DNA of 55,289 nucleotides from contig CAJQRR010000024.1 of assembly GCA_905612385.1 (NCBI GenBank), forward strand, positions 1 through 55,289. The letters are read 5' to 3'. The position numbers and the translations under genes are program-made. This document shows positions 35,779 to 45,768 of this stretch, in pieces. The DNA is from an uncultured Candidatus Pelagibacter sp. (GTDB taxonomy: Bacteria; Pseudomonadota; Alphaproteobacteria; Pelagibacterales; Pelagibacteraceae). The notes under the pieces are model-generated. The model was given only the letters and a program-made list of their open reading frames with translations. It did not search any database and was not told where the DNA came from. Each line of letters opens with the position of its first letter. Positions within the stretch are counted from its first letter, which is position 1.

Positions 35779-37650
35779 ATGAAAAATGATTTATCATTTG
35801 AAGTGGTTGTTATTGGTGGAGGTCACGCAGGTTGTGAAGCTGCTGCAGCATCTGCACGTCTTGGAGTTAACACCGCCCTATTCACTCACAAAATTGAAAC
35901 CATAGGTGAGATGTCTTGTAACCCCGCAATAGGAGGTCTTGGTAAAGGTCACCTCGTTAGAGAGATAGATGCCTTAGACGGTTTGATGGGAGAGGTTGCA
36001 GACAAATCGGGTATACAATTTAGATTATTAAATAGAAGTAGAGGGCCTGCAGTTCAAGGACCCAGAACTCAATCAGATAGATCATTATATCGTAAATATA
36101 TGCAAGAAAAATTACTAAACTACTGTAATTTAAGCATTTTTTCTGATCCTGTAATAAGATTTATTTTTAATAAAAACACTATAAGTGGCTTTGAAACAAA
36201 GTCAGGCAAAAAAATTTTATGTGGTAAGCTAATCTTAACAACAGGTACTTTTTTGAATGGTTTGATTCATATAGGTGATAAGAGAACGCCAGCAGGAAGG
36301 TTTGATGAAAAGCCCTCAGCAGGATTAAGTGAACAACTTGAAAAGTATGATTTTAAAATAGGAAGACTTAAGACAGGAACACCACCAAGACTCGATGCCA
36401 GAACCATTAAGTATGATAATCTAGAAGAACAATTTGCAGACGATGATCCTTATTTTTTTTCTTTCTTAACCAAGAAAAATTTAAACAAACAAGTTTCATG
36501 TCGGATGACTTATACGAACGAAAAGGTTCATAAGATAATTCAAAGAAATCTAAAAAGAAGCGCCATGTACTCAGGAAGCATACAGGGGGTTGGTCCAAGA
36601 TATTGTCCTTCAATAGAGGATAAGATAGTAAAGTTTGCAGATAAGGACCGTCACCAGATATATTTAGAGCCTGAGGGCCTAAATGACCATACAATATACC
36701 CAAACGGAATATCTACCTCTTTACCTGAAGATGTTCAGCAAGAAATTTGTAACAATATCAATGGTTTAGAAAATGTTAAGATAATTAGACCCGGTTATGC
36801 CATAGAATATGACTATATTGACCCTAGAGAACTATTTTTAACTCTTGAGACTAAAAAAATTCAAAATTTATACCTTGCTGGGCAAATAAACGGAACAACA
36901 GGATATGAAGAAGCTGCGGCCCAAGGATTAATCGCTGGAATTAATGCTGCGTTATCTTTTAAGAAAGAAGAGCCATTTATTTTGGATAGATCAGATGCAT
37001 ACATTGGAGTTATGATAGATGATTTGGTAACAAAGGGTGTTGCAGAGCCTTATAGAATGTTCACTTCAAGAGCAGAATATAGACTAAGTTTGAGAGCAGA
37101 TAATGCCGACCAAAGGTTAACAAATAAAGGAATTGAAATTGGATTAATATCAAACGAAAGAGAAGATATTTTTAAAGATAAAGAACATAAATTAGGAATA
37201 ATATCTAAAATAATGTCAGAATCATCAATATCTCCAACAAAAATAAAGAACTTTGATATTAAAATTGCAAAAGATGGTATTCTAAGGAAATCTAATGAAA
37301 TATTAACTCAAAAGGGTGTTGATATGAAAAAAATAAGAGAAATTTGGCCTGAAATTCCTTATTTTGATAAAAAAATAGATGAGCAAATTGAAATAAATGC
37401 TCATTACAGAGGTTATCTTAAAAAACAAAAAGCAGATATATTAGCATTTAAAAGAGACGAAAATTTAGTTATACCTGAAAAAGTTAATTATGATGATCTT
37501 TCTGGACTATCAAATGAGGTAAAAGCTAAATTTAAACAAATAAAACCAAAAACTATGGGACAAGCACTGCGAATTGATGGAATAACTCCAGCTGCTGTAT
37601 ATATTTTGTTGTCACATGTAAAAAGAAAGTCTATTAAGCTTATAGCTTAA
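35779..37650 (+). CDS. mnmG: tRNA uridine-5-carboxymethylaminomethyl modification enzyme MnmG (GidA)
   Basis: FAD-dependent partner of MnmE in wobble-uridine modification. It has 623 residues: the FAD loop [20 protein letters not shown] (~10-29), then the signatures [22 protein letters not shown] (in parts, ~50-71) and [20 protein letters not shown] (~273-284), and [14 protein letters not shown] (~369-382), which is the second family signature. The C-terminal helical domain that meets tRNA and MnmE is complete. It overlaps rsmG by one base. Confidence 0.98.
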   Translation: MKNDLSFEVVVIGGGHAGCEAAAASARLGVNTALFTHKIETIGEMSCNPAIGGLGKGHLVREIDALDGLMGEVADKSGIQFRLLNRSRGPAVQGPRTQSDRSLYRKYMQEKLLNYCNLSIFSDPVIRFIFNKNTISGFETKSGKKILCGKLILTTGTFLNGLIHIGDKRTPAGRFDEKPSAGLSEQLEKYDFKIGRLKTGTPPRLDARTIKYDNLEEQFADDDPYFFSFLTKKNLNKQVSCRMTYTNEKVHKIIQRNLKRSAMYSGSIQGVGPRYCPSIEDKIVKFADKDRHQIYLEPEGLNDHTIYPNGISTSLPEDVQQEICNNINGLENVKIIRPGYAIEYDYIDPRELFLTLETKKIQNLYLAGQINGTTGYEEAAAQGLIAGINAALSFKKEEPFILDRSDAYIGVMIDDLVTKGVAEPYRMFTSRAEYRLSLRADNADQRLTNKGIEIGLISNEREDIFKDKEHKLGIISKIMSESSISPTKIKNFDIKIAKDGILRKSNEILTQKGVDMKKIREIWPEIPYFDKKIDEQIEINAHYRGYLKKQKADILAFKRDENLVIPEKVNYDDLSGLSNEVKAKFKQIKPKTMGQALRIDGITPAAVYILLSHVKRKSIKLIA

Positions 37651-38291
37651 TGGAAGAAATTTTTAAAAAATATTCACTACTAAATGGCAAAAATGTTCCA
37701 CGTGAAACATTAATTGAGTTTGAGCTATTTATATCCATGCTACAGAAGGGAAATGATGAAATTAATATAATAAGTAAAGAAACAGGCAAAAATGAGGTTA
37801 TTAGAGAACGTCATATAGTAGATTCAGCACAAATCATTGAATTTGTTGATTTAAATAGTAATATTATAACAGATATAGGTTCAGGTGGAGGTATGCCAGG
37901 TATAATTATATCAATTATGATTAAAAATCAGAAAAATTTGATCAAAGTTCACTTATATGAAAAAAGCCACCATAAAAGCTCTTTTTTAAGAAAGGTATCT
38001 AGAGATTTAAAATTAAATACCGAAGTCATTCAAGAAAATATTTTTGAGGCACAAAATCTAGACTCGGGTACAATAATGGCAAGAGCTTTTAAACCTTTAC
38101 CAATAATTTTAGATTTAGTTTATAAAAATTTTACCAGTTACAAAAATTTAATTGTCTTCATGGGAAAAAACGGAGAAAAAGTTTTAGAAGAAACTTTAAT
38201 AAATTGGGATTTTGATTTTGAAAAGAAAAAAAGTATTACAAGCGAAGATTCATTTTTATTAAATATAAAAAATATTAAAAAAAAACATTAA
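37650..38291 (+). CDS. rsmG: 16S rRNA (guanine527-N7)-methyltransferase RsmG (GidB)
   Basis: SAM-dependent methylation of G527 in 16S rRNA (E. coli numbering). It has 213 residues: NVPRETLIEFELFISMLQKGN near the N-terminus (in parts, ~15-35), ERHIVDSAQIIEF (~53-65), SAM loop ITDIGSGGGMPGIIISIM (~73-90), YEKSHHKSSFLRKV and MARAFKPLP (~145-153). The codons for NVPRET contain a complete parS site (37694-37709). It is coupled to mnmG by a one-base overlap and lies 8 bases before parA. Confidence 0.96.
   Translation: MEEIFKKYSLLNGKNVPRETLIEFELFISMLQKGNDEINIISKETGKNEVIRERHIVDSAQIIEFVDLNSNIITDIGSGGGMPGIIISIMIKNQKNLIKVHLYEKSHHKSSFLRKVSRDLKLNTEVIQENIFEAQNLDSGTIMARAFKPLPIILDLVYKNFTSYKNLIVFMGKNGEKVLEETLINWDFDFEKKKSITSEDSFLLNIKNIKKKH
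37694..37709. other. parS: parS centromere site inside rsmG
   Basis: TGTTCCACGTGAAACA is a full match to the conserved bacterial parS 16-mer (TGTTNCACGTGAAACA). It lies in the 5' part of rsmG, about 600 bases before parA and 1.4 kb before parB, and about 9.5 kb from the putative origin. parS within or near gidB/rsmG and parAB is known from several bacteria. I noticed no second copy in this window. Confidence 0.93.
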
Positions 38292-38299
38292 AAAACTAA

Positions 38300-39094
38300 A
38301 TGCAAATTATTTCTGTAATAAATCAAAAGGGTGGGGTTGGAAAAACAACAACAGTAATTAATCTTGCAGCAGGTTTAGCCCAACAAGAGAAAAAAGTTTT
38401 AGTTATTGATCTTGATCCACAAGGAAACGCTACTACAGGACTTGGTCTGTCCAATTTAGAAAGTTCGACAGATACTATTTATGGGGTGCTGAATGGAACA
38501 AGGGTCATTTCTGATGTGATTAGAAAAACAGAGTTCAAAAATTTAGATATTATCACTTCGAATGTAGATTTATCTGGGCTTGAGGTCGAGACAGCTGATG
38601 ATAGCATGAGAGCCTTCATTTTAAAACGTGAATTAACCTCTTATTTAAACGATTCTAGAGCAACCTATGATTATGTGCTTATAGACTGTCCACCATCACT
38701 AAGCTTGCTTACAGTCATGGCTCTAGTGTCTTCTCACTCACTATTAGTCCCACTGCAGACTGAATTTTTTGCTTTAGAGGGTTTAACCCAGCTAATGAAA
38801 ACCATAGAACGAATAAAAGTTAATTTAAATCCTGAATTAAAAATTAGAGGCATACTTTTAACAATGTTTGATAAAAGAAATAAGCTATCCACACAAGTTG
38901 AAAAAGAAGCAAGAGACTATTTCAATGAAAAAGTTTATCTAACAGTGATCCCAAGAAACGTCAGGCTGTCAGAGGCCCCATCGCACGGCATGCCAGTCTT
39001 AATGTATGACAAATCTTGTCCCGGTAGTAAATCATATTTTAACTTTACAGATGAATTTATTAATCAAGAACAAAAAATAGGGAGCGCTGCATAA
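38300..39094 (+). CDS. parA: chromosome partitioning ATPase ParA
   Basis: Deviant-Walker ATPase that moves ParB-parS complexes apart during segregation. It has 264 residues: INQKGGVGKTTTVINLAAGL (~7-26, deviant Walker A with the signature lysine in KGG), DLDPQGNATTGLG (~38-50, A'), DYVLIDCPPSLSLLTVMAL (Walker B) and IPRNVRLSEAPSHGMPV (~212-228), all typical of Soj/ParA. Only one base separates it from parB by overlap. The whole origin-proximal unit mnmG-rsmG-parA-parB reads rightward. Confidence 0.98.
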   Translation: MQIISVINQKGGVGKTTTVINLAAGLAQQEKKVLVIDLDPQGNATTGLGLSNLESSTDTIYGVLNGTRVISDVIRKTEFKNLDIITSNVDLSGLEVETADDSMRAFILKRELTSYLNDSRATYDYVLIDCPPSLSLLTVMALVSSHSLLVPLQTEFFALEGLTQLMKTIERIKVNLNPELKIRGILLTMFDKRNKLSTQVEKEARDYFNEKVYLTVIPRNVRLSEAPSHGMPVLMYDKSCPGSKSYFNFTDEFINQEQKIGSAA

Positions 39095-39942
39095 TGGATA
39101 CAAACAAAATAAAAAAAGGTCTAGGCAGAGGTTTGTCATCTTTAATAGGTGAAACAAAAGTAGAAATAAACATTAATAAAGTTTCGATATCTGATCTTGT
39201 AAGCAATAAATTTCAACCAAGAAAAACATTTGATGAGGAAGGTTTACAAGATTTAACAAACTCAATAAAAGAAAGAGGCATCATTCAACCAATCATTGTT
39301 AGAAAGTCTAGTGATGATAGTTCAAAGTATGAGATAATTGCAGGAGAGAGAAGGTGGTTATCAGCACAAAAGGCAGGGCTACACGAAGTTCCAGTTGTTG
39401 TTGCTGATGTAGATGATTTAAAATCTTTAGAATTTGCAATTATTGAAAATGTTCAAAGAAATGACTTAAATGCAATCGAAGAAGCACGTGGTTATAAACG
39501 TCTTATTGAAGAGTTTTCATATGACCAAGAAAAAGTAGCACAATTTATTGGGAAAAGTAGAAGTCATATTGCTAATTTTTTAAGGCTACTCAACCTTCCA
39601 GAAGCAGTTTTAAAGTTAATTGAAAATCAAAAATTATCAGCAGGACATGCAAAAATTTTAGTAGGCCTAGATAATGCAGAGTTTGTTGCAAATAAAATAA
39701 TTGAAAAAAATCTTTCTGTTCGACAATCAGAAAATCTCGTTAAAATTTTTAAGACAAAAAAACACTCTCTTAAGCCCTTGAGAGATACAAATTTACAAGC
39801 CTTAGAGACTTCAATTAGAGAAAAAATTGGTCTTAATGTTTTAATTAGAAATAAAAAAAATAATTCAGGATCTCTGTTATTAGAATATAAAGATTTAGAT
39901 CAGTTAAATAAAATAATTGAAATTATAAAATCTAATTATTAG
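39094..39942 (+). CDS. parB: chromosome partitioning protein ParB
   Basis: CTP-dependent clamp that loads at parS and spreads. It has 282 residues: the N-terminal ParA-contact segment KKGLGRGLSSLIGE (7-20), FQPRKTFDEEGLQDL (~44-58), the CTP-binding ENVQRNDLNAIEEA and GERRW motifs (GERR near 87-90), the helix-turn-helix region with IGKSRSHIANFLRLLNLP (~149-166), and SAGHAKILV. The C-terminal dimer domain is present. Its own parS lies upstream in rsmG. It converges with holA (11-base overlap). Confidence 0.98.
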   Translation: MDTNKIKKGLGRGLSSLIGETKVEININKVSISDLVSNKFQPRKTFDEEGLQDLTNSIKERGIIQPIIVRKSSDDSSKYEIIAGERRWLSAQKAGLHEVPVVVADVDDLKSLEFAIIENVQRNDLNAIEEARGYKRLIEEFSYDQEKVAQFIGKSRSHIANFLRLLNLPEAVLKLIENQKLSAGHAKILVGLDNAEFVANKIIEKNLSVRQSENLVKIFKTKKHSLKPLRDTNLQALETSIREKIGLNVLIRNKKNNSGSLLLEYKDLDQLNKIIEIIKSNY

Positions 39943-40927
39943 TGTTTTTTGAATTATTAATTATAAAATCTGATAATATATTTTTAGCCATGGTAGAGTT
40001 TTTTTTAATCAAAAGCTCAATTTCACTAGTTTTATAAATTAGATTTTCTAGATGTTCTTTTTTCCAAGATCTTATTTGTTGAATAACAAGAGGCTTATCT
40101 TTCCAGAAAACGGGAGGCTTACTTGCAGAAACAGCTAGTTCAATATTGTTTTTTTCATCAACTAATTCATGAATTTTAACTAGTCTTTTGAGCTTAGTTA
40201 ATAATGTTCTGATAATTATAATATTGTCCTCATCAGAATAGTTATTTTCATTCAAAATAGTGACAGTTTTTTTGGTATTTTTGGCTAGACAATGATCAAT
40301 AAGCTCTGATGCGCCATAATTATCTGCAAGATTAGTTAATCTAATTATTTCTTGAAGATTAATATTTTTCTTATTTAAGGCATAACTTTCAATTTTTACC
40401 AATTCATTATTTAAATTCTTTCTATCTCCTCTACTTCTTTCTATTAAAATATTTATCAATTGTTGTGAAATTGGAATTTTTTTATCTCTAAAAAATTTGC
40501 TGATAATAGAGTTTAAGGTTTGATTATTATCTTCATAGAAAGGAACACATATTACAGACTTTTCTTTTTCGAAAAGTTTTCGTATGGTTGATTTTTTTTC
40601 AAGATTTTTTGAATTTAATATAAACTGAACATCATGTGGATTTTTTTCTATTAGGCTTACTATAACTTCTTTAATTCTATCAGTAGCTCTATTTATGATT
40701 ATAAGTTTTTCATTATCAAAAAAAGATTTAGATAGAATACTATTAAAAAAATCATTCGTATTCTCTAGTATTTCTTTTTCTTCATATTTATAAATCTTGT
40801 TTTGATAGTTTTTTTCAAATAAATTCCTGATAATTTCCTCTTTTAGACCCTCATTATTTCCATAAAAAAGATAAAAATTATGATTAACTAATTTTATTTT
40901 ATTCAGCTCAAATGACTTTATGATCAT
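39932..40927 (-). CDS. holA: DNA polymerase III delta subunit
   Basis: Clamp-loader subunit that opens the beta sliding clamp. It has 331 residues; motifs are weak, as usual for HolA. FYLFYGNNEGLKEEIIRNLF near the N-terminus (in parts, ~18-37) resembles the pseudo-P-loop strand, and NELVKIESYAL with LIDHCLAKNTKK near 180-220 marks domain II. Its place between parB and lptE-leuS is the standard alphaproteobacterial order, which strengthens the call. Its start shares a base with the lptE stop. Confidence 0.9.
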   Translation of the reverse strand: MIIKSFELNKIKLVNHNFYLFYGNNEGLKEEIIRNLFEKNYQNKIYKYEEKEILENTNDFFNSILSKSFFDNEKLIIINRATDRIKEVIVSLIEKNPHDVQFILNSKNLEKKSTIRKLFEKEKSVICVPFYEDNNQTLNSIISKFFRDKKIPISQQLINILIERSRGDRKNLNNELVKIESYALNKKNINLQEIIRLTNLADNYGASELIDHCLAKNTKKTVTILNENNYSDEDNIIIIRTLLTKLKRLVKIHELVDEKNNIELAVSASKPPVFWKDKPLVIQQIRSWKKEHLENLIYKTSEIELLIKKNSTMAKNILSDFIINNSKNTNN

Positions 40928-41391
40928 TAATTATTTGCTAATCTAGAAACTAGATCTTGCGTAATCGATTCAGCCAAATTGTTTTTGATTTCTTCTTCGT
41001 TTGTTTTTAGCTCAATTTTGTCATCACTATTATTATATTTAAAACTTTTGGAAAATCGCATCATTGTTTCTTTTTTATTTTGATCAACGGCCATTACATT
41101 TATATTTATATCTAATTTATAAATTTCTGGATCTCCTTTTATATTTTTTGCAATGACAGTTCTCAAGGATTCACTTGTAATATCCAATGCATATATTTTA
41201 TCTCGTTTTATACCTGAATAATTCTTAAGTCTTCTTTCAATTTTTATATTTAAAGTTCTGTCACCAGAAGAAACAACCTTGCCAACTGAAAAATTGCTAT
41301 TTTTAATTATATATTTTTTTGAATATACAGCCTCATACCCACAGCCTACTGTAAATGTAAATAAAATTAATAAGATAAAATTTTTAAGCAT
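40927..41391 (-). CDS. lptE: LPS-assembly lipoprotein LptE
   Basis: Outer-membrane lipoprotein that plugs the LptD barrel for lipopolysaccharide export. It has 154 residues with a short signal peptide and lipobox FTVGCGYEAVYS (Cys ~17), where the CGY start is typical of LptE. The rest is an alternating beta/alpha pattern with conserved ITSESLRTVIAKN. It sits 5 bases downstream of leuS and runs directly into holA, as in many Proteobacteria (leuS-lptE-holA). Confidence 0.9.
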   Translation of the reverse strand: MLKNFILLILFTFTVGCGYEAVYSKKYIIKNSNFSVGKVVSSGDRTLNIKIERRLKNYSGIKRDKIYALDITSESLRTVIAKNIKGDPEIYKLDININVMAVDQNKKETMMRFSKSFKYNNSDDKIELKTNEEEIKNNLAESITQDLVSRLANN

Positions 41392-41396
41392 TTTTT

Positions 41397-43934
41397 TTAT
41401 AATATAATATTTATCAACCTATTCGATACAAAAATTGTTTTTTTTATTGTCTGGTTTTTTAAAAATTTTTCTAATTCATTATTTTTTTCTATTATTTCTT
41501 TTAATAAGGTTTTTTCATCAGTGCCTCTCTTAATATCTAATAGTGCTCTTTTTTTTCCATTTATTTGAACTACAAAATTTATTCTATCTTCCATTAATTG
41601 ATTTTTTGAAATTTTAGGCCATTTTGCTTGATCTTTTGTAACACTTTCTAGGCATTCGTTAGCAAAATGAGGAATAAATGGGATTAATACAACAAGTAAT
41701 TTTTTATAATTTTCCTCTAAATTTCTACTATCCATAGGTCCATTAATCTCTTTAATTAAATAATTATATATCTCATGTAAGTTAGCAATTATTACATTGT
41801 AATGAAACTTCTCAAGGTTTTGAGTAATCTTACTAATTAACTGATTGGTGAATTTTGATAATGTTTCTTCACTATTCCCCTTTTCATTAGCATGAATTTT
41901 ATTTAGAATTTTAGAATGCAGTACCCACAATTTTTGCATAAACTTAAAAGAAGCCAACATTCCTTGATCCGACCATTGAACATCTTTTTCTGGAGGACTA
42001 TCAGAAAGAATGAATAGTCTTACTGCATCTGCTCCATAATTTTTAATTATGTTTTCAGGGTCTATTGTATTTTTTTTTGATTTAGACATTGATTCTGCTG
42101 GACCCACAATGACAGTCTCGTTTGGGTTTTTTTTATTAAAAAAAATTTTACCGTCATCAGAAAAAACGTCATCTGGATTTAGCCAGTTATCATTTTGGTC
42201 TTTATAAGTTTCATGACAAATCATTCCTTGTGTAAACAAACCATCAAAAGGTTCTTTTAATTTAAATTTTTTGTTTTTATAAGAAAGAGCTTGCATAAAA
42301 AATCGTGAATATAGAAGATGTAAAATTGCATGTTCAACTCCACCTATATATTGATCAACTGGCATCCAGTAATCAACCTCTTCTTGATTAAACCCATAAT
42401 CTTTATTTTTTGATGAACAGAATCTTAAAAAATACCATGAAGAATCAACAAATGTATCTAAAGTATCCGTTTCTCTTTTATATTTTTTACCATCAAGGGT
42501 GAAATACTTCCAATCATCTGCAGAATCTAGTGGATTGCCAGTATTTTCTAATTTTTCTATTTTAGGTAGTTCAACTGGCAGCATTTTATTGGGAATTTTA
42601 ATTGGCTTATTATTTTCATCATAAGCGATTGGTATCGGACATCCCCAAAAACGTTGTCTTGATATTCCCCAATCTTTTAACCGGTAATTAGTTTTTTTTT
42701 CTCCAAGATTATTTTTTTCAAGATATTCTATTGTTTTAATAATAGAATCACTTGGAGCCTTAAGACCATCTAAAAATTTTGAATTATAAAGATATCCTTC
42801 ACCAGTAAAAGCCTCATCTTTAATTTCTAATTCTACATCTTTCTCTGGTTTCACAACAGGTATGATTTTTAAATTATATTTTTTTGCAAAATCTAAATCT
42901 CTTTGATCGTGAGCCGGGCAACCAAAGACAGCTCCAAGTCCGTAGTCCATCAAAACAAAATTTGCAAAATAAACTGGAACCTTAATACTTGAATCTAATG
43001 GATTTATTGCGATTAAATCAGTTTTAAAACCAATTTTAACAGCAGCAGCAATAGACTCTTCTGTCGTCCCAGTCTTTGAGCATTCTTTTTTAAAAGTTTG
43101 AAACTTTTTATCTTGTTCATAAAATTTTGATAGGGGGTGATCAACTGATAGTGCAAGAAAAGAGAATCCAAATAAAGTGTCTGGTCGTGTTGTGTAGCAT
43201 TTAATATTATCGATAGGTTTTTCGCTTTCAATTTTAAACTTAACCTCACAACCAAAAGATTTACCTATCCAGTTTTTTTGCATCACCTTTACTTTATTTG
43301 GCCAATTGTCCAATGAATCTAAGCCTTTTAGGAGATCTTCTGAAAATTTAGATATATTAAAAAACCACTGATTTAATTTTTTTCTTTCAACGATAGCGCC
43401 AGACCTCCATCCTTTGCCATCAATAACTTGCTCATTAGCCAAAACTGTTTCATCAACCGGATCCCAGTTTACATAATTTTCTTTTCTATAAACTAATCCT
43501 TTATCATAAAGTTCTAAAAAAAATTCTTGTTGATGTTTGTAGTAATTGGGAGAAGAAGTTGAAATCTCTTTATCCCAATCTATAGAAAGGCCAAGTTTTT
43601 TTAATTGAGACTTCATGGTCTTTATATTTGACTCTGTCCAAGTTTTAGGGTCCAGGTTATTTTGCCTTGCAGCATTTTCAGCTGGCATACCAAAAGAATC
43701 CCAACCCATTGGATGTAGAACATTATATCCTTGTAGAGTTTTAAATCTTGCGAGCACATCTCCTATCGTGTAATTCCGAACATGACCCATATGAATTTTT
43801 CCAGAAGGGTAAGGAAACATCTCTAGACAATAAAATTTTTTTTTGTTTTTATCAACTTTTGTTAAAAAAGTTTTATTATCATCCCAAAATTTTTGCCATT
43901 TTTGTTCAACGGTTTTAAAATTATATCTATCCAC
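41397..43934 (-). CDS. leuS: leucyl-tRNA synthetase
   Basis: Charges tRNA-Leu. The 845-residue product has [18 protein letters not shown] (42-59) with the HIGH-type HMGH (48-51), then the CP1 editing domain with TTRPDTLFG (~248-256, the post-transfer editing threonine-rich segment) and [13 protein letters not shown] (~334-346). It also has the KMSKS-type loop SMSKSKKN (~614-621), and [14 protein letters not shown] near the C-terminus. Complete and of normal length. It is the likely first gene of leuS-lptE-holA, or cotranscribed with the DUF3576 gene 22 bases upstream. Confidence 0.98.
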   Translation of the reverse strand: MDRYNFKTVEQKWQKFWDDNKTFLTKVDKNKKKFYCLEMFPYPSGKIHMGHVRNYTIGDVLARFKTLQGYNVLHPMGWDSFGMPAENAARQNNLDPKTWTESNIKTMKSQLKKLGLSIDWDKEISTSSPNYYKHQQEFFLELYDKGLVYRKENYVNWDPVDETVLANEQVIDGKGWRSGAIVERKKLNQWFFNISKFSEDLLKGLDSLDNWPNKVKVMQKNWIGKSFGCEVKFKIESEKPIDNIKCYTTRPDTLFGFSFLALSVDHPLSKFYEQDKKFQTFKKECSKTGTTEESIAAAVKIGFKTDLIAINPLDSSIKVPVYFANFVLMDYGLGAVFGCPAHDQRDLDFAKKYNLKIIPVVKPEKDVELEIKDEAFTGEGYLYNSKFLDGLKAPSDSIIKTIEYLEKNNLGEKKTNYRLKDWGISRQRFWGCPIPIAYDENNKPIKIPNKMLPVELPKIEKLENTGNPLDSADDWKYFTLDGKKYKRETDTLDTFVDSSWYFLRFCSSKNKDYGFNQEEVDYWMPVDQYIGGVEHAILHLLYSRFFMQALSYKNKKFKLKEPFDGLFTQGMICHETYKDQNDNWLNPDDVFSDDGKIFFNKKNPNETVIVGPAESMSKSKKNTIDPENIIKNYGADAVRLFILSDSPPEKDVQWSDQGMLASFKFMQKLWVLHSKILNKIHANEKGNSEETLSKFTNQLISKITQNLEKFHYNVIIANLHEIYNYLIKEINGPMDSRNLEENYKKLLVVLIPFIPHFANECLESVTKDQAKWPKISKNQLMEDRINFVVQINGKKRALLDIKRGTDEKTLLKEIIEKNNELEKFLKNQTIKKTIFVSNRLINIIL

Positions 43935-43956
43935 AGAAATTAAATATTAAATTTTA

Positions 43957-44520
43957 TTAATTTCTTTCATTTTTGAAACCTTTATAAGGTTTAAAGTCTT
44001 TAACTTCTTGTTGTTTCAAATAAATTGCTGCAGTTTTTAGAATCTTTAACTCTAGTTCTGGTATTATTTTACCTCCCTGTTCAGATATTATACAATTAGA
44101 GGTGGTTTTACATTTTCGACTAAATATCTTTATATCCAACGCATCTGATCTAACTTCATTTGTTAAAAACCTTACAGAAATTTTAATACTTTCATCGGTA
44201 TCATTTGTTGAGTACCAATCTGTAATAATAATACCACCACCATAGTTAACTGATGCTAAAGGCATAAAGTCAATAGAATCTAAGGTTGCTCTCCATAATG
44301 GATTCGAGCTAGCAAACTCAAATTTTCCAGTTCCTCCCGTACCGAAACTATCACTTAATCTAAATCCCCTGCCTTCTTCAATATTTTTTTTAACTCTCTC
44401 TTCAGGGTTAGGAGGGTATTTTCTTGCATCAGCACCTTTTAAACCTCCCTTGCAAGAACTTAAGGTAAAGCCTAAAAGGGTTAATAAAATAGTGATTCTT
44501 AAAAATTTGTGTAAAATCAT
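43957..44520 (-). CDS. DUF3576 lipoprotein
   Basis: A 187-residue predicted lipoprotein. The signal peptide has lipobox GFTLSSCKGG (Cys ~23). It continues with the DUF3576-like pattern of a KNIEEGRGFRLSDSF segment, NPLWRATLDSIDFMPLASVNYGGGIIITDWY (~73-103, in parts) and a domain ending KILKTAAIYLKQQE. The family is widespread in Alphaproteobacteria directly upstream of leuS, as here. Its biochemical role is unknown, though linkage to lptE suggests the cell envelope. Confidence 0.9.
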   Translation of the reverse strand: MILHKFLRITILLTLLGFTLSSCKGGLKGADARKYPPNPEERVKKNIEEGRGFRLSDSFGTGGTGKFEFASSNPLWRATLDSIDFMPLASVNYGGGIIITDWYSTNDTDESIKISVRFLTNEVRSDALDIKIFSRKCKTTSNCIISEQGGKIIPELELKILKTAAIYLKQQEVKDFKPYKGFKNERN

Positions 44521-44593
44521 AGATATTTTTTATAGATTAATGAAATATAATCAAATATATTAGAAAAAACCCCAAAAACATAGATAAATAAGC

Positions 44594-44696
44594 TGTTGTA
44601 AAAATACAACAATATTAAGTTAATTGTACAAAAAAACACGCATTGTTTAATTTGTTTATCATTAAGTGATAATTAGAAGGTGTTTAATATTAAACA
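44594..44696 (+). promoter_or_regulatory. three dyad repeats upstream of the porin gene
   Basis: The 202-base gap upstream of the porin contains a hairpin TGTTGTA-AAAA-TACAACA (44594-44611), an operator-like dyad TTATCA-N5-TGATAA (44656-44672), and a perfect 16-bp palindrome TGTTTAATATTAAACA (44681-44696), which ends 26 bases before the ATG. Such spacing fits regulator binding or a folded 5' leader. No known regulator consensus is matched with confidence. Confidence 0.5.
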
Positions 44697-44722
44697 TAAA
44701 CAATAAATATAAGGAAAATAAT

Positions 44723-45715
44723 ATGAATACATTTAAAAAAATAGGTTTAACAGCGTTAGCTGGTTCACTTGTTGCTACATCAGTATTTGCTGGTGAAATG
44801 ACAGTTACAGGTTCTGCTGGAATAGGCTTAGCAAACCAAGAAAAAACATCAAAAGGAAATGGTTTCTCAATGACTGACGAAATCACTTTTGCTGGTTCTG
44901 GAGAAATGGACAATGGTTGGACTGTAGATGTTTCTATGCAATTAGATAACAATGCTAACGGTGCTACTGCTGGAAACAACATGGATAACAGATCTGTTGA
45001 AATCGGTATGGGTGATTTAGGAACTGTTACTTTTTCTGGTCATGGTGGAGATAGTGCATTTGGAGCAGTTGATGATGTAATGCCTACTGCATATGGTGAA
45101 ACTTGGGACATTCTAGCAACTACTACTACTGGTGGTGTTGTTCTAGAAACTGCTGTAGCTAAACTAGGAGCTATCGGTGGAACAGGTAATGAGAATATGC
45201 TTTCATACAATAACTCATCTTTAGTAGATGGTTTATCTATGACAGTTTCTTACGCTCCTTCAGATGGAACTATAGTTGAAAGCGTTGTTTCTTACGCAGC
45301 AGCTTACACTGGTGTTGAGGGTTTAACTGTTGGTTACGCTGTTGATGATAATGGTTTAGCAGGAACTGCTAACATTGAAGTTGACACTATGTATGCAAAA
45401 TATGCATATGGTCCAGTAACTGTTGGTTACCAACAATCATCACAAGAAGCTACTAGCACAACTAATGATGATGAGTTTACAGCAATGGGTGTTACTTACG
45501 CCGTGACTGATGACTTATCAATTGGTTATGGTGTGTCAGAGTATGATGACGATGACAATACAACTGATGAAGAAAGTACAAGCATTAACTTCTCATACAC
45601 AATGGGAAGCATGACTTTAGCTGGAGCACATGTAACTGTTGACAACCAAGGTGGTAGTGCAGCGGCTATAAATGATGTTTCTGGTTACGCGTTAGATTTA
45701 TCATTTGCATTCTAA
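44723..45715 (+). CDS. outer-membrane porin
   Basis: Trimeric-type beta-barrel porin of 330 residues. It has a signal peptide of about 21 residues (MNTFKKIGLTALAGS, then ATSVFAGE with cleavage after A). Amphipathic strands follow, rich in Gly, Thr, Asp and Asn, ending in the aromatic C-terminal strand YALDLSFAF needed for BamA recognition. I chose the ATG at 44723 because AAGGA precedes it and the signal peptide starts there; a longer frame to 44666 is not credible. Base use (GC-richer, more acidic residues) differs from the neighbours, as expected for a highly expressed surface protein. A terminator follows. Confidence 0.92.
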   Translation: MNTFKKIGLTALAGSLVATSVFAGEMTVTGSAGIGLANQEKTSKGNGFSMTDEITFAGSGEMDNGWTVDVSMQLDNNANGATAGNNMDNRSVEIGMGDLGTVTFSGHGGDSAFGAVDDVMPTAYGETWDILATTTTGGVVLETAVAKLGAIGGTGNENMLSYNNSSLVDGLSMTVSYAPSDGTIVESVVSYAAAYTGVEGLTVGYAVDDNGLAGTANIEVDTMYAKYAYGPVTVGYQQSSQEATSTTNDDEFTAMGVTYAVTDDLSIGYGVSEYDDDDNTTDEESTSINFSYTMGSMTLAGAHVTVDNQGGSAAAINDVSGYALDLSFAF

Positions 45716-45738
45716 TTAACTTAGAACACAAATTATTG

Positions 45739-45768
45739 AAAAGGGCCCCTTTTAGGGGCCTTTTTTTT
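45739..45768 (+). terminator. Rho-independent terminator of porin gene
   Basis: GGCCCCT (45744-45750) and AGGGGCC (45754-45760) pair as a 7-bp stem with a 3-base loop, extended by A-T pairs with one bulged G, and followed by eight T. It lies about 25 bases after the porin stop and is the clearest intrinsic terminator in the window. Confidence 0.9.

Noticed and set aside
44662..44982. Minus-strand reading frame over the porin signal peptide
   Set aside because: It is the shadow of the porin coding sequence, with no family pattern of its own. Similar long shadow frames over dnaK, hslV and mnmE were set aside too.
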